DNA of 64,000 nt, from contig NZ_RJVB01000005.1 in assembly GCF_003751505.1 (NCBI RefSeq), forward strand, positions 124,001 through 188,000, written 5' to 3'. The notes below the pieces were generated by a model. It worked only from the letters and a program-made list of their open reading frames with translations. It had not been told where the DNA came from and ran no database searches. Numbering within the stretch: position 1 is the stretch's first letter; every line of letters begins with the position of its first letter. This DNA is from Erwinia sp. JUb26. Lineage in GTDB: Bacteria > Pseudomonadota > Gammaproteobacteria > Enterobacterales > Enterobacteriaceae. Positions 44,997 through 53,790 of the stretch are shown piece by piece. The position numbers were made by a program, and so were the translations under genes.

Positions 44997-45497
44997 TTCC
45001 CGCCGAGCTTCAATCCACTCCTGAACGTCCACCACAAACGTCGGTGGGGCCTTACGGTACATCTTCAGCGCCAGATCCCGTATAGAGTGCTGCGCCAGCG
45101 ATTCTTCCATGCGCTGCTGCGCCATCTCCATCACCGAACGCACCCCGCAAATTCCCGAACAGGCCCACTCCGGCGGTGTTTCATCAAAAACGGCGGTGCG
45201 CTGGCGGATCTCACGGCAGGCAAAAACCTGTTTATCGCCATCAATGGCATTCACCACGTCGAGCAGCGTGATATTTGCGGCAGGATGCGCCAGCTGAAAG
45301 CCGCCGCCCTTGCCTTCGCTGCTGCGCACCAGCCCCGCTTTTGACAGGCGGGTAAAGATTTTAGCCAGATAGTCGTAAGGCACATTTTGCAGATCGGCAA
45401 TCTCCCGCACGCTCATCTCACGCGCGTCCCCGCTGTTATCAACCATAAACATCAGGCTGTGAATGCCGTACTCAACGCCAGAACTATAGAATGCCAT
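44994..45497 (-). CDS. Rrf2-family regulator with three cysteines
   Basis: 167 residues: winged helix (MSVREIADLQNVPYDYLAKIFTRL, then KGGGFQLA wing) and a C-terminal loop with Cys94, Cys113 and Cys117. Three Cys in this position hold an iron-sulphur cluster in IscR and NsrR, so it may be a redox or NO sensor; the spacing differs from both. Divergent from an NADH-dehydrogenase-like flavoprotein gene, which it probably represses. This gene pair occupies the place of dtpB in the E. coli uspA-rsmJ interval. Confidence 0.88.
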   Translation of the reverse strand: MAFYSSGVEYGIHSLMFMVDNSGDAREMSVREIADLQNVPYDYLAKIFTRLSKAGLVRSSEGKGGGFQLAHPAANITLLDVVNAIDGDKQVFACREIRQRTAVFDETPPEWACSGICGVRSVMEMAQQRMEESLAQHSIRDLALKMYRKAPPTFVVDVQEWIEARRE

Positions 45498-45556
45498 GCA
45501 CTTATCTCAACCCTTTCAACTCGCGCTAGTGTAGCGTTTTCAGCACCACCGTGCGC

Positions 45557-45596
45557 ACAAATCACCTTTGTCTTTTTAAACTACGACCAATATAAT
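45557..45596 (+). promoter_or_regulatory. Sigma-70 promoter with overlapping palindrome
   Basis: -35 TTGTCT (45568-45573), 17-bp spacer, -10 TATAAT (45591-45596), 35 bases before the flavoprotein start. The inverted repeat ACAAA-N5-TTTGT (45557-45571) overlaps the -35 box and is a candidate Rrf2 operator. Confidence 0.7.
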
Positions 45597-45630
45597 CCGA
45601 GTTAATAACCGTAACAAGAGTGACAGTAAA

Positions 45631-46827
45631 ATGCGTAAACAGATTCTGATAGTCGGTGCAGGTTTCTCGGGGATGTGGTCAGCGCTGAGCGCCGCACGGC
45701 TGGCGGAGGGCAATACCGATATCGACATCACCGTTATCGCCCCACAGCCCGAACTGCGCGTGCGCCCGCGTTTTTATGAAAGCGCCGTGCGTTCGCTGGT
45801 CGCCCCTTTGCAGCCGCTGTTCGACGTCACCGGAGTCACGTTCCTGCGCGGCAAGGTCAGCCAGATCGATGCGACGGCTCGCCGGGTTAACTGGCGTGAC
45901 GAATCCGGCATGACGCAGCAGCAGCGCTATGACCGCCTGATTCTGGCCAGCGGCAGCCACGTTAATCGTTCGCAGGTGGCGGGCGTGGCAGAGCACGCGT
46001 TCGACCTTGACCAGCTGGAGAGCGCCGAGGTACTGGAGCAGCACCTTAACAGTCTGGCGCAGCGCCCGGACAGCGAGACGCGCAACACCGTGGTAGTCTG
46101 CGGCGGCGGTTTTACCGGGATTGAGATGGCGACCGAACTGCCGGCACGCCTGCGCGAGATCCTCGGCGCACAGGCAAAAACCCGCGTAGTGGTCATTGAG
46201 CGTGGCCCTCAGCCTGCGGCGCGATTCAGCGAGGAGCTACGCAATGTGATTATCGACGCTTCCGCCGAGCTGGGCGTGGAGTGGCGGGTCAATGCGGAAG
46301 TGGAACAGGTGACAACGGAGGGGGTGACGCTGAAGGACGGGCAGACTATTGCCGCGCAGACCGTTATCTGGACCGTTGGTGTACAGGCCAACGATCTGAC
46401 GGCGCAGATTGACGCGCCGCGTGACCGCCAGGGCCGACTGCACGTTAACGCCCAGCTGCAGGTCATCGGCCATGAAGAGATTTATGCCACCGGTGACGTG
46501 GCCTATGCCGCCACCGACGACAGCGGCAACCACGCGCTGATGACCTGCCAGCACGCCATTCAGCTCGGTAAATTTGCCGGTAATAACGCGGCGGCGAGCC
46601 TGCTGGATATCACCCCGCTGCCCTATCGTCAGGAAAATTACGTTACCTGCCTCGATCTTGGCGCGTGGGGCGCGGTCTACAGCGAAGGCTGGGATCAGCA
46701 GGTCAAGCTGACGCGTGCGGAAGCGAAAAAGCTTAAGGTGTCGATCGTCAGTGAACTGATCTACCCACCGGCCGCCGATAAAGCCACCGCGTTCCGCATC
46801 GCCGACCCGCTCGCGCCGTTTGTGTGA
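45631..46827 (+). CDS. NADH dehydrogenase-like FAD/NAD(P) oxidoreductase
   Basis: 398 residues of the type II NADH dehydrogenase superfamily. FAD motif ILIVGAGFSGMWSALSAAR at the N-terminus, NAD motif VVVCGGGFTGIEMATELP around residue 155, then IYATGDVAYA near residue 290. No C-terminal membrane anchor is obvious, so it may be peripheral or soluble. Controlled, by position, by the divergent Rrf2 regulator. Confidence 0.87.
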   Translation: MRKQILIVGAGFSGMWSALSAARLAEGNTDIDITVIAPQPELRVRPRFYESAVRSLVAPLQPLFDVTGVTFLRGKVSQIDATARRVNWRDESGMTQQQRYDRLILASGSHVNRSQVAGVAEHAFDLDQLESAEVLEQHLNSLAQRPDSETRNTVVVCGGGFTGIEMATELPARLREILGAQAKTRVVVIERGPQPAARFSEELRNVIIDASAELGVEWRVNAEVEQVTTEGVTLKDGQTIAAQTVIWTVGVQANDLTAQIDAPRDRQGRLHVNAQLQVIGHEEIYATGDVAYAATDDSGNHALMTCQHAIQLGKFAGNNAAASLLDITPLPYRQENYVTCLDLGAWGAVYSEGWDQQVKLTRAEAKKLKVSIVSELIYPPAADKATAFRIADPLAPFV

Positions 46828-46853
46828 TCGCTGGTTAGCACTGGGCCGATAGC

Positions 46854-46897
46854 AAAAAAAAGGGCACGGCCTGGGATGTTAACCGCAGGCTGTGCCC
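46854..46897 (-). terminator. Terminator of the prlC-rsmJ operon
   Basis: 12-bp stem GGGCACGGCCTG/CAGGCTGTGCCC with one G-T pair; on the minus strand it is followed by eight T (plus-strand A run 46854-46861). Confidence 0.88.
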
Positions 46898-46915
46898 TCT
46901 GTTCAAATCGCGCCG

Positions 46916-47668
46916 TTACGCTGTTAACGGCGCATAAATATCAAACCGATGGCCTTTGGTGATCACCGCGTTCGGCGTGGCCACATCGGCCAGCGGCGGC
47001 GCGTAGTCCGGGCGCTTAACGACCACGCGTTTGGTCGCCAGCTGACGCGCCGGGTGCAGCAGCCCGTCGGCATCCAGATCCGGCCCCACCAGCGACTGAA
47101 ACACCCGCATCTCTTTCTTCACCAGCGCGCTTTTCTGCTTGTGTGGAAACATCGGGTCGAGGTACACCACCTGCGGCCGTGGCGAGATATCCGTCAGCGC
47201 CGTCAGGCTGGAGGCGTGCAGCAGCGTCAGCCGCTCGCGCAGCCACGGACCGATCTCCGCATCGGCATAGCCTCGCGCCAGGCCATCATCCAGCAGGGCC
47301 GCCACCACCGGATTACGCTCCAGCATCCTCACGCGACAGCCGACGGATGCCAGCACAAACGCATCGCGCCCCAGCCCGGCCGTGGCATCAACCACATCCG
47401 GCAGATAGCCGCTTTTAATGCCGACGGCTTTCGCCACCGCCTCACCGCGCCCGCCGCCGAATTTGCGGCGATGCGCCATCGCGCCGCCGACGAAATCAAC
47501 GAAAATGCCGCCGAGCTTCGGCTCGTCGCGCTTGCGCAGTTCAAGATGCGTGGCGGTCATCACCAGCGCCATCGGGGCAGCGTCGTCATGCGTCAGCTGC
47601 CAGCGGTCAGCCAGAATAGATAAGGCACCGTTTCCGGTGCCCGTTTCATCCAGTAAACAGATGTTCAA
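46916..47668 (-). CDS. rsmJ: 16S rRNA (guanine-1516-N2) methyltransferase RsmJ
   Basis: 250 residues, same size as E. coli RsmJ (YhiQ). SAM-binding motif [15 protein letters not shown], then [20 protein letters not shown] containing the DPMF variant of the NPPY-type motif. Methylates G1516 of 16S rRNA. Six bases downstream of prlC and co-transcribed with it, as in E. coli. Confidence 0.95.
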   Translation of the reverse strand: MNICLLDETGTGNGALSILADRWQLTHDDAAPMALVMTATHLELRKRDEPKLGGIFVDFVGGAMAHRRKFGGGRGEAVAKAVGIKSGYLPDVVDATAGLGRDAFVLASVGCRVRMLERNPVVAALLDDGLARGYADAEIGPWLRERLTLLHASSLTALTDISPRPQVVYLDPMFPHKQKSALVKKEMRVFQSLVGPDLDADGLLHPARQLATKRVVVKRPDYAPPLADVATPNAVITKGHRFDIYAPLTA

Positions 47669-47674
47669 AACTGC

Positions 47675-49717
47675 TTATCCCTTGATGCCGTAGTGTTTCA
47701 GCATCGCATCCAGCTGCGGCTCGCGGCCACGGAAGCGTTTGAACAGCTCCATCGGCTCCTCGGAACCGCCGCGCGTCAGGATGTTATCCAGGAACGACTG
47801 CCCGGTTTCGCGGTTGAAGATCCCTTCCTGTTCGAAGCGCGAGTACGCGTCCGCCGCCAGCACATCCGCCCACAGATAGCTGTAGTAGCCTGCGGCATAG
47901 CCACCGGCAAAGACGTGGCTGAAGGCGTGCGGGAAGCGGCCCCACGACGGGCCCGGTACGACGGCCACCAGCGATTTCACTTCTTTCAGCGTTTCCAGGA
48001 TCTGTGCCCCTTTCGCCGGGTCGAACTCGGTGTGCAGGCGGAAGTCGAACAGGCCGAACTCCAGCTGGCGCAGGATAAACAGCGCGGCCTGGTAGTTTTT
48101 CGCAGCCAGCATTTTTTCCAGCAGTTCCTGCGGCAGCGGCTCACCGGTTTCATAATGACCGGAGATAAACGCCAGCGCTTCCGGCTCCCAGCACCAGTTT
48201 TCCATAAACTGGCTCGGCAGCTCGACCGCATCCCACGGCACACCGCTGATGCCGGATACGCCCGGGGTTTCAATGCGGGTCAGCATGTGGTGCAGACCGT
48301 GACCGAATTCATGGAACAGGGTGGTCACTTCGTTGTGGGTGAACAGCGCAGGCTTGCCGCCGAGCGGGCGGTTGAAGTTACAGGTCAGATAGGCCACCGG
48401 CTTTTGCAGGCTGCCGTCGGCTTTGCGCATCTGACCAACGCAGTCGTCCATCCAGGCGCCGCCGCGCTTGTGCTCGCGCGCGTAGAGGTCCAGATAGAAG
48501 CTGCCGCGCAGCTCGCCGCTTTCGTCAAACAGGTCGAAGAAGCGCACGTCGGGGTGATACACATCGACATCTTTGCGCTCGCTGGCGGTGATGCCGTAAA
48601 TGCGTTTCACCACTTCAAACAGGCCGCTCAGCGCGCGCTGCTCCGGGAAGTACGGGCGCAGTTGTTCGTCGCTGATGGAGTACAGGTGCTGTTTCTGTTT
48701 TTCACCGTAGTAAGTCAGATCCCACGGCTGTAAATCGTCCACACCGAACTCTTTTTTCGCAAAGGCACGCAGCTCGGCCAGCTCCTGCTCCGCCTGTGGG
48801 CGGGCGCGTTTCGCCAGATCGGTCAGGAAGTCGATCACCTGCGCCGGGCTTTCCGCCATCTTGGTCGCCAGTGATTTATGCGCGAAGGAGTCAAAGCCCA
48901 GCAGCTGAGCCAGCTCGTGGCGCAGCGCCAGCTCCTCGGCCATCACTTCGCTGTTATCCCACTTACCGGCGTTTGGCCCCTGATCGGAGGCACGGGTGGA
49001 ATAGGCGCGGTACAGTTCTTCACGCAGCGCCTGGTTGTCGCAGTAGGTCATCACCGGCAGGTAGCTTGGGATGTCCAGGGTCAACAGCCAGCCCTGCTGC
49101 TCTTTGGCTTCCGCCTGCGCTTTCGCGGCGGCCAGTGCGCTTTCCGGCATGCCGGACAGCTCGCTTTCGTCACTAATCAGCTTGCTCCAGCCCATGGTCG
49201 CATCCAGCACGTTGTTGCTGTAGGTCGACCCCAGTTCGGAAAGGCGTGCGGCGATTTCACCGTAGCGCTGCTGCTTCTCTTTCGACAGGCCGATACCGGA
49301 CAGTTCGAAATCGCGCAGGGCATTATCCACCGCTTTTTTCTGTGCCAGATCGAGCGCGGCGTAATGGCTGCCCTCTTTCAGGTCACGATATGCCTGATAA
49401 AGCCCTTCATGCTGGCCCGCCCAGGTGCTGTATTCCGACAGCAGCGGCAGGGTTTGTTCGTAGGCCTGGCGCAGCTCCGGGCTGTTTTTTACCGAATTCA
49501 GGTGGCTGACCGGGGAGAACAGGCGACTTAAACGATCGTCCACTTCCGCCAGCGGCTGCACCAAGTTATCCCAGCTGTAGGGCGCGCCCTGGGCCACGGC
49601 TTTCTCAACCGCCGCACGGCAATCATCCAGCGCCTGGGTCACGGCAGGAACCACATGTTCAGGCTTGATGGCGGAAAACGGAGGGAGAGTAAAAGAAGAG
49701 AGTAACGGGTTGGTCAT
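47675..49717 (-). CDS. prlC: Oligopeptidase A
   Basis: 680 residues from the ATG at 49717 (MTNPLLSSF), identical in length to E. coli PrlC/OpdA; the frame extends 120 bases upstream without family support. M3-family zinc metallopeptidase with HEFGH in TLFHEFGHGLHHML and the downstream Glu in ELPSQFMENW. Degrades cytoplasmic oligopeptides and signal peptides. Confidence 0.96.
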   Translation of the reverse strand: MTNPLLSSFTLPPFSAIKPEHVVPAVTQALDDCRAAVEKAVAQGAPYSWDNLVQPLAEVDDRLSRLFSPVSHLNSVKNSPELRQAYEQTLPLLSEYSTWAGQHEGLYQAYRDLKEGSHYAALDLAQKKAVDNALRDFELSGIGLSKEKQQRYGEIAARLSELGSTYSNNVLDATMGWSKLISDESELSGMPESALAAAKAQAEAKEQQGWLLTLDIPSYLPVMTYCDNQALREELYRAYSTRASDQGPNAGKWDNSEVMAEELALRHELAQLLGFDSFAHKSLATKMAESPAQVIDFLTDLAKRARPQAEQELAELRAFAKKEFGVDDLQPWDLTYYGEKQKQHLYSISDEQLRPYFPEQRALSGLFEVVKRIYGITASERKDVDVYHPDVRFFDLFDESGELRGSFYLDLYAREHKRGGAWMDDCVGQMRKADGSLQKPVAYLTCNFNRPLGGKPALFTHNEVTTLFHEFGHGLHHMLTRIETPGVSGISGVPWDAVELPSQFMENWCWEPEALAFISGHYETGEPLPQELLEKMLAAKNYQAALFILRQLEFGLFDFRLHTEFDPAKGAQILETLKEVKSLVAVVPGPSWGRFPHAFSHVFAGGYAAGYYSYLWADVLAADAYSRFEQEGIFNRETGQSFLDNILTRGGSEEPMELFKRFRGREPQLDAMLKHYGIKG

Positions 49718-49940
49718 AGCGCAGTAGTCCTTTAATCGGTGTAAGGAGCGCGTTTTTACGCACGATTTCTTTAACATGAGGCTAAGTGTAGCGAAAATCA
49801 ATGGTGGCCAACGTAACATCTGCCCTTCATCCGCCATCGGAGCCCGTGCTCACCGCACTTTCGGCTTTGCTGGTGCAGATTCAGCATTGCATACTCTTTC
49901 GCTTTGTTACGCCGTATTACTCATTTAAACAGGGAGTGAA

Positions 49941-50768
49941 ATGATGTGGTTATTGCTGGCGCTGTCTCTGCTGTTTTTGTCATTTAGTCTGCGCAGCGCG
50001 CTGGTGTTATTGGTGATTACCCTGGCTATCGCCATCGTCAATCAAACGCTGTTGCCACCGGGGATTATCGCCCTCGGCGGCATGTTCGGCATTGCCCTGT
50101 GCTGGGGATATCGCCAGCGGCCAACGCCATTTGCGCTGCCGGGGGAGATCCTGCTGGTGTCAGGCGCTATCGCGCTGGTACTGCATTTAATCCCCGGCTT
50201 TAATAATCAGATCGCCGCCTCGGGCGTGCAGGCCGGGCCACAGAGCCTGCCGTTCACCTTCTCTTTTAACCTTGATAAAGCGCTAATCCCTTTCCTGCTG
50301 CTCGGCTGCATGCCGACGCTGTTCGCCCGCCCTTCACAGCCGCCGCAGAATCCGCTGTGGTGGCTGATACTGCTGCTGTCGATGCCTCTTTTGCTGTTGG
50401 TGGCGACCGTGCTCGGCGCGCTGCGGGTAGAACCCCATGTGCCGGGATGGATAGGCTCCTTTATGCTGGCCAACCTGTTTTTCGTCTGCCTGGCGGAGGA
50501 AGCCCTGTTCCGTGGCTATATCCAGCAGCGCCTGAGTCCGTTAATCGGTGATAAGCGGGCGCTGGTCATTGCCTCGGTATTATTTGGCCTGGCGCACTTC
50601 TCCGGTGGGTTAATGCTGGTATTTTTCGCCACGCTGACGGGGGTGATTTACGGCCTTGCCTGGCTGTGGAGCGGCCGCCTGTGGGTCGCTACGCTGGTGC
50701 ATTTTTCCTTTAATATGCTGCACCTGCTGTTCTTCACCTATCCTGTATGGCAACGCCTGCCGACCTGA
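49941..50768 (+). CDS. CPBP-family intramembrane protease
   Basis: 275 residues with about eight membrane helices and the CAAX-protease/bacteriocin-processing (Abi) motifs: EEALFRGYI (paired Glu), FGLAHFSGG and HFSFNML (His). Substrate unknown. GGGAG precedes ATGATG. It is an addition between prlC and rlmJ compared with E. coli. Confidence 0.87.
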   Translation: MMWLLLALSLLFLSFSLRSALVLLVITLAIAIVNQTLLPPGIIALGGMFGIALCWGYRQRPTPFALPGEILLVSGAIALVLHLIPGFNNQIAASGVQAGPQSLPFTFSFNLDKALIPFLLLGCMPTLFARPSQPPQNPLWWLILLLSMPLLLLVATVLGALRVEPHVPGWIGSFMLANLFFVCLAEEALFRGYIQQRLSPLIGDKRALVIASVLFGLAHFSGGLMLVFFATLTGVIYGLAWLWSGRLWVATLVHFSFNMLHLLFFTYPVWQRLPT

Positions 50769-50907
50769 TATAATCGGCGCAATTCGTTCTCATGCTTTTT
50801 CCTGCATCCGTTGCTGTGCGCCGTTCTGTAGGGTAATCCGTGGGGTAATAATTGTAGAAAATTGATTCACCATCAATTAAAGCCGCATAAAATCAACAGG
50901 ATAAATA

Positions 50908-51750
50908 ATGCTCAGCTATCGCCACAGTTTTCATGCCGGTAACCATGCCGATGTACTGAAACACACCGTACAAAGCCTGATTATCAGTTCGCTTAACGAG
51001 AAAGATAAACCTTATCTCTACCTCGACACCCATGCAGGTGCCGGCCGCTATCTGCTGAGCGGCGAGCATGCGGAGCGTACCGGCGAATATCTGGAAGGCA
51101 TCGCACGTATCTGGCAGCAGGACGATCTGCCTGCCGAGCTGGAGCCGTATATCAAAGCGGTCAAGGATCTCAACCCCAACGGCAAGCTGCGCTACTACCC
51201 GGGTTCGCCGCTGATTGCCCGCTATCTGCTGCGCGAGTATGACAAGCTGCAGCTGACCGAACTGCATTCCAGCGATTTTCCGCTGCTGCGCGGCGAGTTT
51301 CTGAAGGACAGCCGCGCACGTACCGATCGTGCCGACGGCTATCAGCAGCTGAAGGCCAAGCTGCCGCCGCTGTCCCGCCGTGGTTTTGTGCTGATCGACC
51401 CGCCGTACGAGCTGAAAAGCGACTATCAGGCGGTGGTGAAGGGCATCGAAGAGGGCTATAAGCGCTTCGGTACCGGCGTTTACGCGCTGTGGTATCCGGT
51501 GGTGCTGCGTCAGCAGATTAAGCGCATGTGCAAAGATCTGGAAGCCACCGGCATCCGTCGTATTCTGCAAATCGAGCTGGGCGTGCGCCCGGACAGCGAT
51601 CGTTTCGGCATGACCGCATCGGGAATGATTGTGGTTAACCCGCCGTGGAAGCTGGAGCAGCAGATGAAAAACGTGCTGCCGTGGCTGGAAAAAGTGCTGG
51701 TGCCGTCCGGGACCGGGCATTCTAAGGTTGAGTGGATCGTTCCGGAGTAA
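50908..51750 (+). CDS. rlmJ: 23S rRNA (adenine-2030-N6) methyltransferase RlmJ
   Basis: 280 residues, same as E. coli RlmJ (YhiR). N-terminal MLSYRHSFHAGNHADVLKH and catalytic DPPYE in GFVLIDPPYELKSDYQ. Methylates A2030 of 23S rRNA; loss also affects use of DNA as a nutrient in E. coli. AGGA lies before the ATG. The repeat locus begins about 35 bases after its stop. Confidence 0.96.
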   Translation: MLSYRHSFHAGNHADVLKHTVQSLIISSLNEKDKPYLYLDTHAGAGRYLLSGEHAERTGEYLEGIARIWQQDDLPAELEPYIKAVKDLNPNGKLRYYPGSPLIARYLLREYDKLQLTELHSSDFPLLRGEFLKDSRARTDRADGYQQLKAKLPPLSRRGFVLIDPPYELKSDYQAVVKGIEEGYKRFGTGVYALWYPVVLRQQIKRMCKDLEATGIRRILQIELGVRPDSDRFGMTASGMIVVNPPWKLEQQMKNVLPWLEKVLVPSGTGHSKVEWIVPE

Positions 51751-51786
51751 CTGCTGCTGGTTCGCGGGGCGCATCGTGCGGGAGCA

Positions 51787-51984
51787 CGGCCTCTGCGGCG
51801 GCGTCGGGCGGTCCTCGCGCCGCGCTTTGCGCGGTGCCCTCGTCTCCGGCATCTGGCCGACGGACCGTTTGAGAGCGGGCTTCCTGCCCGCGCTCAAACT
51901 GACGCCAGCGTCCCTGCTGTCGTCTCCTGGCCAGCTGCCTCCACCTCAGCGCTGCGGATTGCCACTTTGCCGCCGCAGAGGCCG
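51787..51984 (-). repeat. Structured palindromic repeat, type III
   Basis: 198 bp closed by a perfect 16-bp inverted repeat CGGCCTCTGCGGCGGC (51787-51802) and GCCGCCGCAGAGGCCG (51969-51984). On the minus strand it has the same two conserved boxes as types I and II. The 3' hairpin is CCGCGC-AAA-GCGCGG, and an extra strong hairpin (GTTTGAG... GCCCGC type, about 51867-51900) replaces the middle of types I and II. Confidence 0.9.
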
Positions 51985-52089
51985 TTCTCCTTCAGTTTTC
52001 GTGCTTGCTATTCGTTAAGCCGGCGTTCAGTCTTCACTCGATAAATCTGCTTTGCTTTCTCAACGCTCAACGCTCAACGGTTAGCCGAT

Positions 52090-52113
52090 ACGCAGGTACG
52101 CAGGTACGCAGGT
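52090..52113. repeat. 8-bp tandem repeat, three units
   Basis: ACGCAGGT repeated three times, preceded at about 52058-52079 by repeated CAACGCT. A short variable-number tract inside the repeat locus. Confidence 0.9.
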
Positions 52114-52204
52114 AAATGCACAGCTCCCCCTCCTTCTCCCTCACAATCATAAGAAAGTGATTTATCTAACTTTTGTGTGAATTTACTTCAGGCAATCCGG
52201 TTTT

Positions 52205-52270
52205 CTATGTAAGGCACTTTGCCATATCCGCAGCGCCGAGCGGAGAGAGATAACCAGAACTTACCCGTAA
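52205..52270 (+). repeat. Decayed type I repeat fragment
   Basis: CCATATCCGCAGCGCCGAG and the following CGGAGAGAGATAACCAGAAC align with the start of type I elements (GGCAATCCGCAGCGCTGAG, CGGAGAGAGGAAGCCAGGA) with several changes; no arms are recognisable. Confidence 0.55.
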
Positions 52271-52372
52271 AACGAGGATGGAAAGCCATGCCGGGACGGG
52301 GACATTAGCGGCTTATCTGCAACATTTAACGCCAGGCTGGATTATCCCTTGCAGGTAATACCAGAAATCACA

Positions 52373-52578
52373 GCGCTGACGGGTCGCTGTCACGGCTGGC
52401 AATCCACAGCCCTGAGCGGAAAGAGAAAGCCAGGATGTGCCCGCAGGACGCGGGCGCAAGGCTCGGTCGGCACAGGGACGTGACGTCCGAGCCGGTACGA
52501 CCGGCTGACGAACGACGCGAAGGAACCACGCAACGCGTGGCGCGAGGACCGCCAGACGGGGCAGCGACCCGTCAGCGC
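52373..52578 (+). repeat. Structured palindromic repeat, type I variant with new arms
   Basis: 206 bp closed by a perfect 17-bp inverted repeat GCGCTGACGGGTCGCTG (52373-52389) and CAGCGACCCGTCAGCGC (52562-52578). The interior follows type I (GCCCGC-AGGAC-GCGGGC, GCCGGT-ACG-ACCGGC, CCACGC-AAC-GCGTGG), but the arms differ, so both strands of the closing stem have changed together. Confidence 0.92.
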
Positions 52579-52602
52579 AGGCACTATAGCGTCAAACTGC
52601 AT

Positions 52603-52660
52603 AGTGACCCGTCAGCGCGAACCCCTTGGTGCCAGACAGCACAGCGACCCGTCAGCGCAG
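52603..52660 (+). repeat. Two solo right arms in direct order
   Basis: The right arm (GACCCGTCAGCGC) recurs at 52606-52618 and, in longer form, at 52642-52660, giving with the element's own arm three copies about 40 bases apart. The last is 15 bases from the rnz stop codon. Confidence 0.8.
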
Positions 52661-52674
52661 CCACTCAGCCACCA

Positions 52675-53589
52675 TCAGACAACAAACACCGCAAAATCGT
52701 GCGCCATCTCCGTCGCCGGAAATATCGCCCGACACTCATCCAACAGCCGCTCACAGTCATGGCGTAAATAGCGTGAACTCAGATGGGTGATAATCAGCCG
52801 CTTCGCGCCGCTCTCCTTCGCCACCCTGGCCGCCTGCACCGTCGATGAATGACCGCGCCCGTTGGCCTTTTCCTCCATCGCCACTTCCAGCGTCGCCTCA
52901 TGCACCATCAGATCGACACCCGCCGCCAATTCGGTTGCCGCCGCCGTCGGCGCGGTATCGCCAAAGATCGCCAGACTGCGCCCTTTGACCGAGCTGCCAA
53001 CGTAGTCCCAGCCGTTCACCACCCGACCATCGTCGAGCGTCACGCTGCGCCCCTGCTTTAAATCGTAATAGTAAGGGCCGGGCAGGAAACCGTCCGCTTT
53101 CAGCCGATCCGCATCCAGCGCGCCGGGTTTATCATGCTCGTCAATCCGGTAGCCGTAGCACTCCACCGGGTGAGTCAGCGGAAACGCCGTGACGCGAAAC
53201 TGCTCATCGTTGCACACCTCCCCGGCGGTAATCTCAACGATCTCCAGCGGGAATGTCAGCCACGAACCGCTCAGCTGCAGCGCGGTTTCCACAAAGGTCT
53301 TAATCCCCACCGGGCCGTAAAGCGTTAATGGCTCGGCGGCACCGTTCATCGAACGGCTGGTCAGCAAACCCGGCAGGCCAAAAATATGGTCGCCGTGCAG
53401 ATGGGTGATAAAAATTTTCTCGATTTTTCCGGGCTTAATCGGCGTGCGCAGGATCTGATGCTGGGTCCCTTCCCCGCAGTCAAACAGCCAGCAGCCACGA
53501 TGGTATTCACTCAGGTTCAGCGAGATGCTAGTGACGTTGCGTTCGCGGCTCGGCGTACCGGCCCCCGTACCTAAAAACTGCAGTTCCAT
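52675..53589 (-). CDS. rnz: Ribonuclease BN/Z
   Basis: 304 residues, metallo-beta-lactamase fold, matching E. coli RNase BN (ElaC). Metal motif HLHGDH near residue 63, N-terminal [22 protein letters not shown] around residue 210 and HLSSRY near the C-terminus. Processes tRNA 3' ends as endo- or exoribonuclease. In E. coli the gene is elsewhere in the chromosome; here it is inserted between rlmJ and gor, converging on rlmJ across the repeat locus. Confidence 0.95.
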   Translation of the reverse strand: MELQFLGTGAGTPSRERNVTSISLNLSEYHRGCWLFDCGEGTQHQILRTPIKPGKIEKIFITHLHGDHIFGLPGLLTSRSMNGAAEPLTLYGPVGIKTFVETALQLSGSWLTFPLEIVEITAGEVCNDEQFRVTAFPLTHPVECYGYRIDEHDKPGALDADRLKADGFLPGPYYYDLKQGRSVTLDDGRVVNGWDYVGSSVKGRSLAIFGDTAPTAAATELAAGVDLMVHEATLEVAMEEKANGRGHSSTVQAARVAKESGAKRLIITHLSSRYLRHDCERLLDECRAIFPATEMAHDFAVFVV

Positions 53590-53790
53590 ACGCTTTTTAC
53601 TCCGTCATCGCGTGGTTACCTGCTGCGGGCAGGATCATATCGTGCGAGTTTAACATTAGTTATTCCGCGGATGCCGGGAGTTTAGCCCTCCGCCCTATCG
53701 CAATCATAGACGCAATCTTTGCGGCATTTGGCCGAGTGGCGTTACACTTATGCCCAGAAAAATAATTCACTTACTGAACTGGAAGATTCG

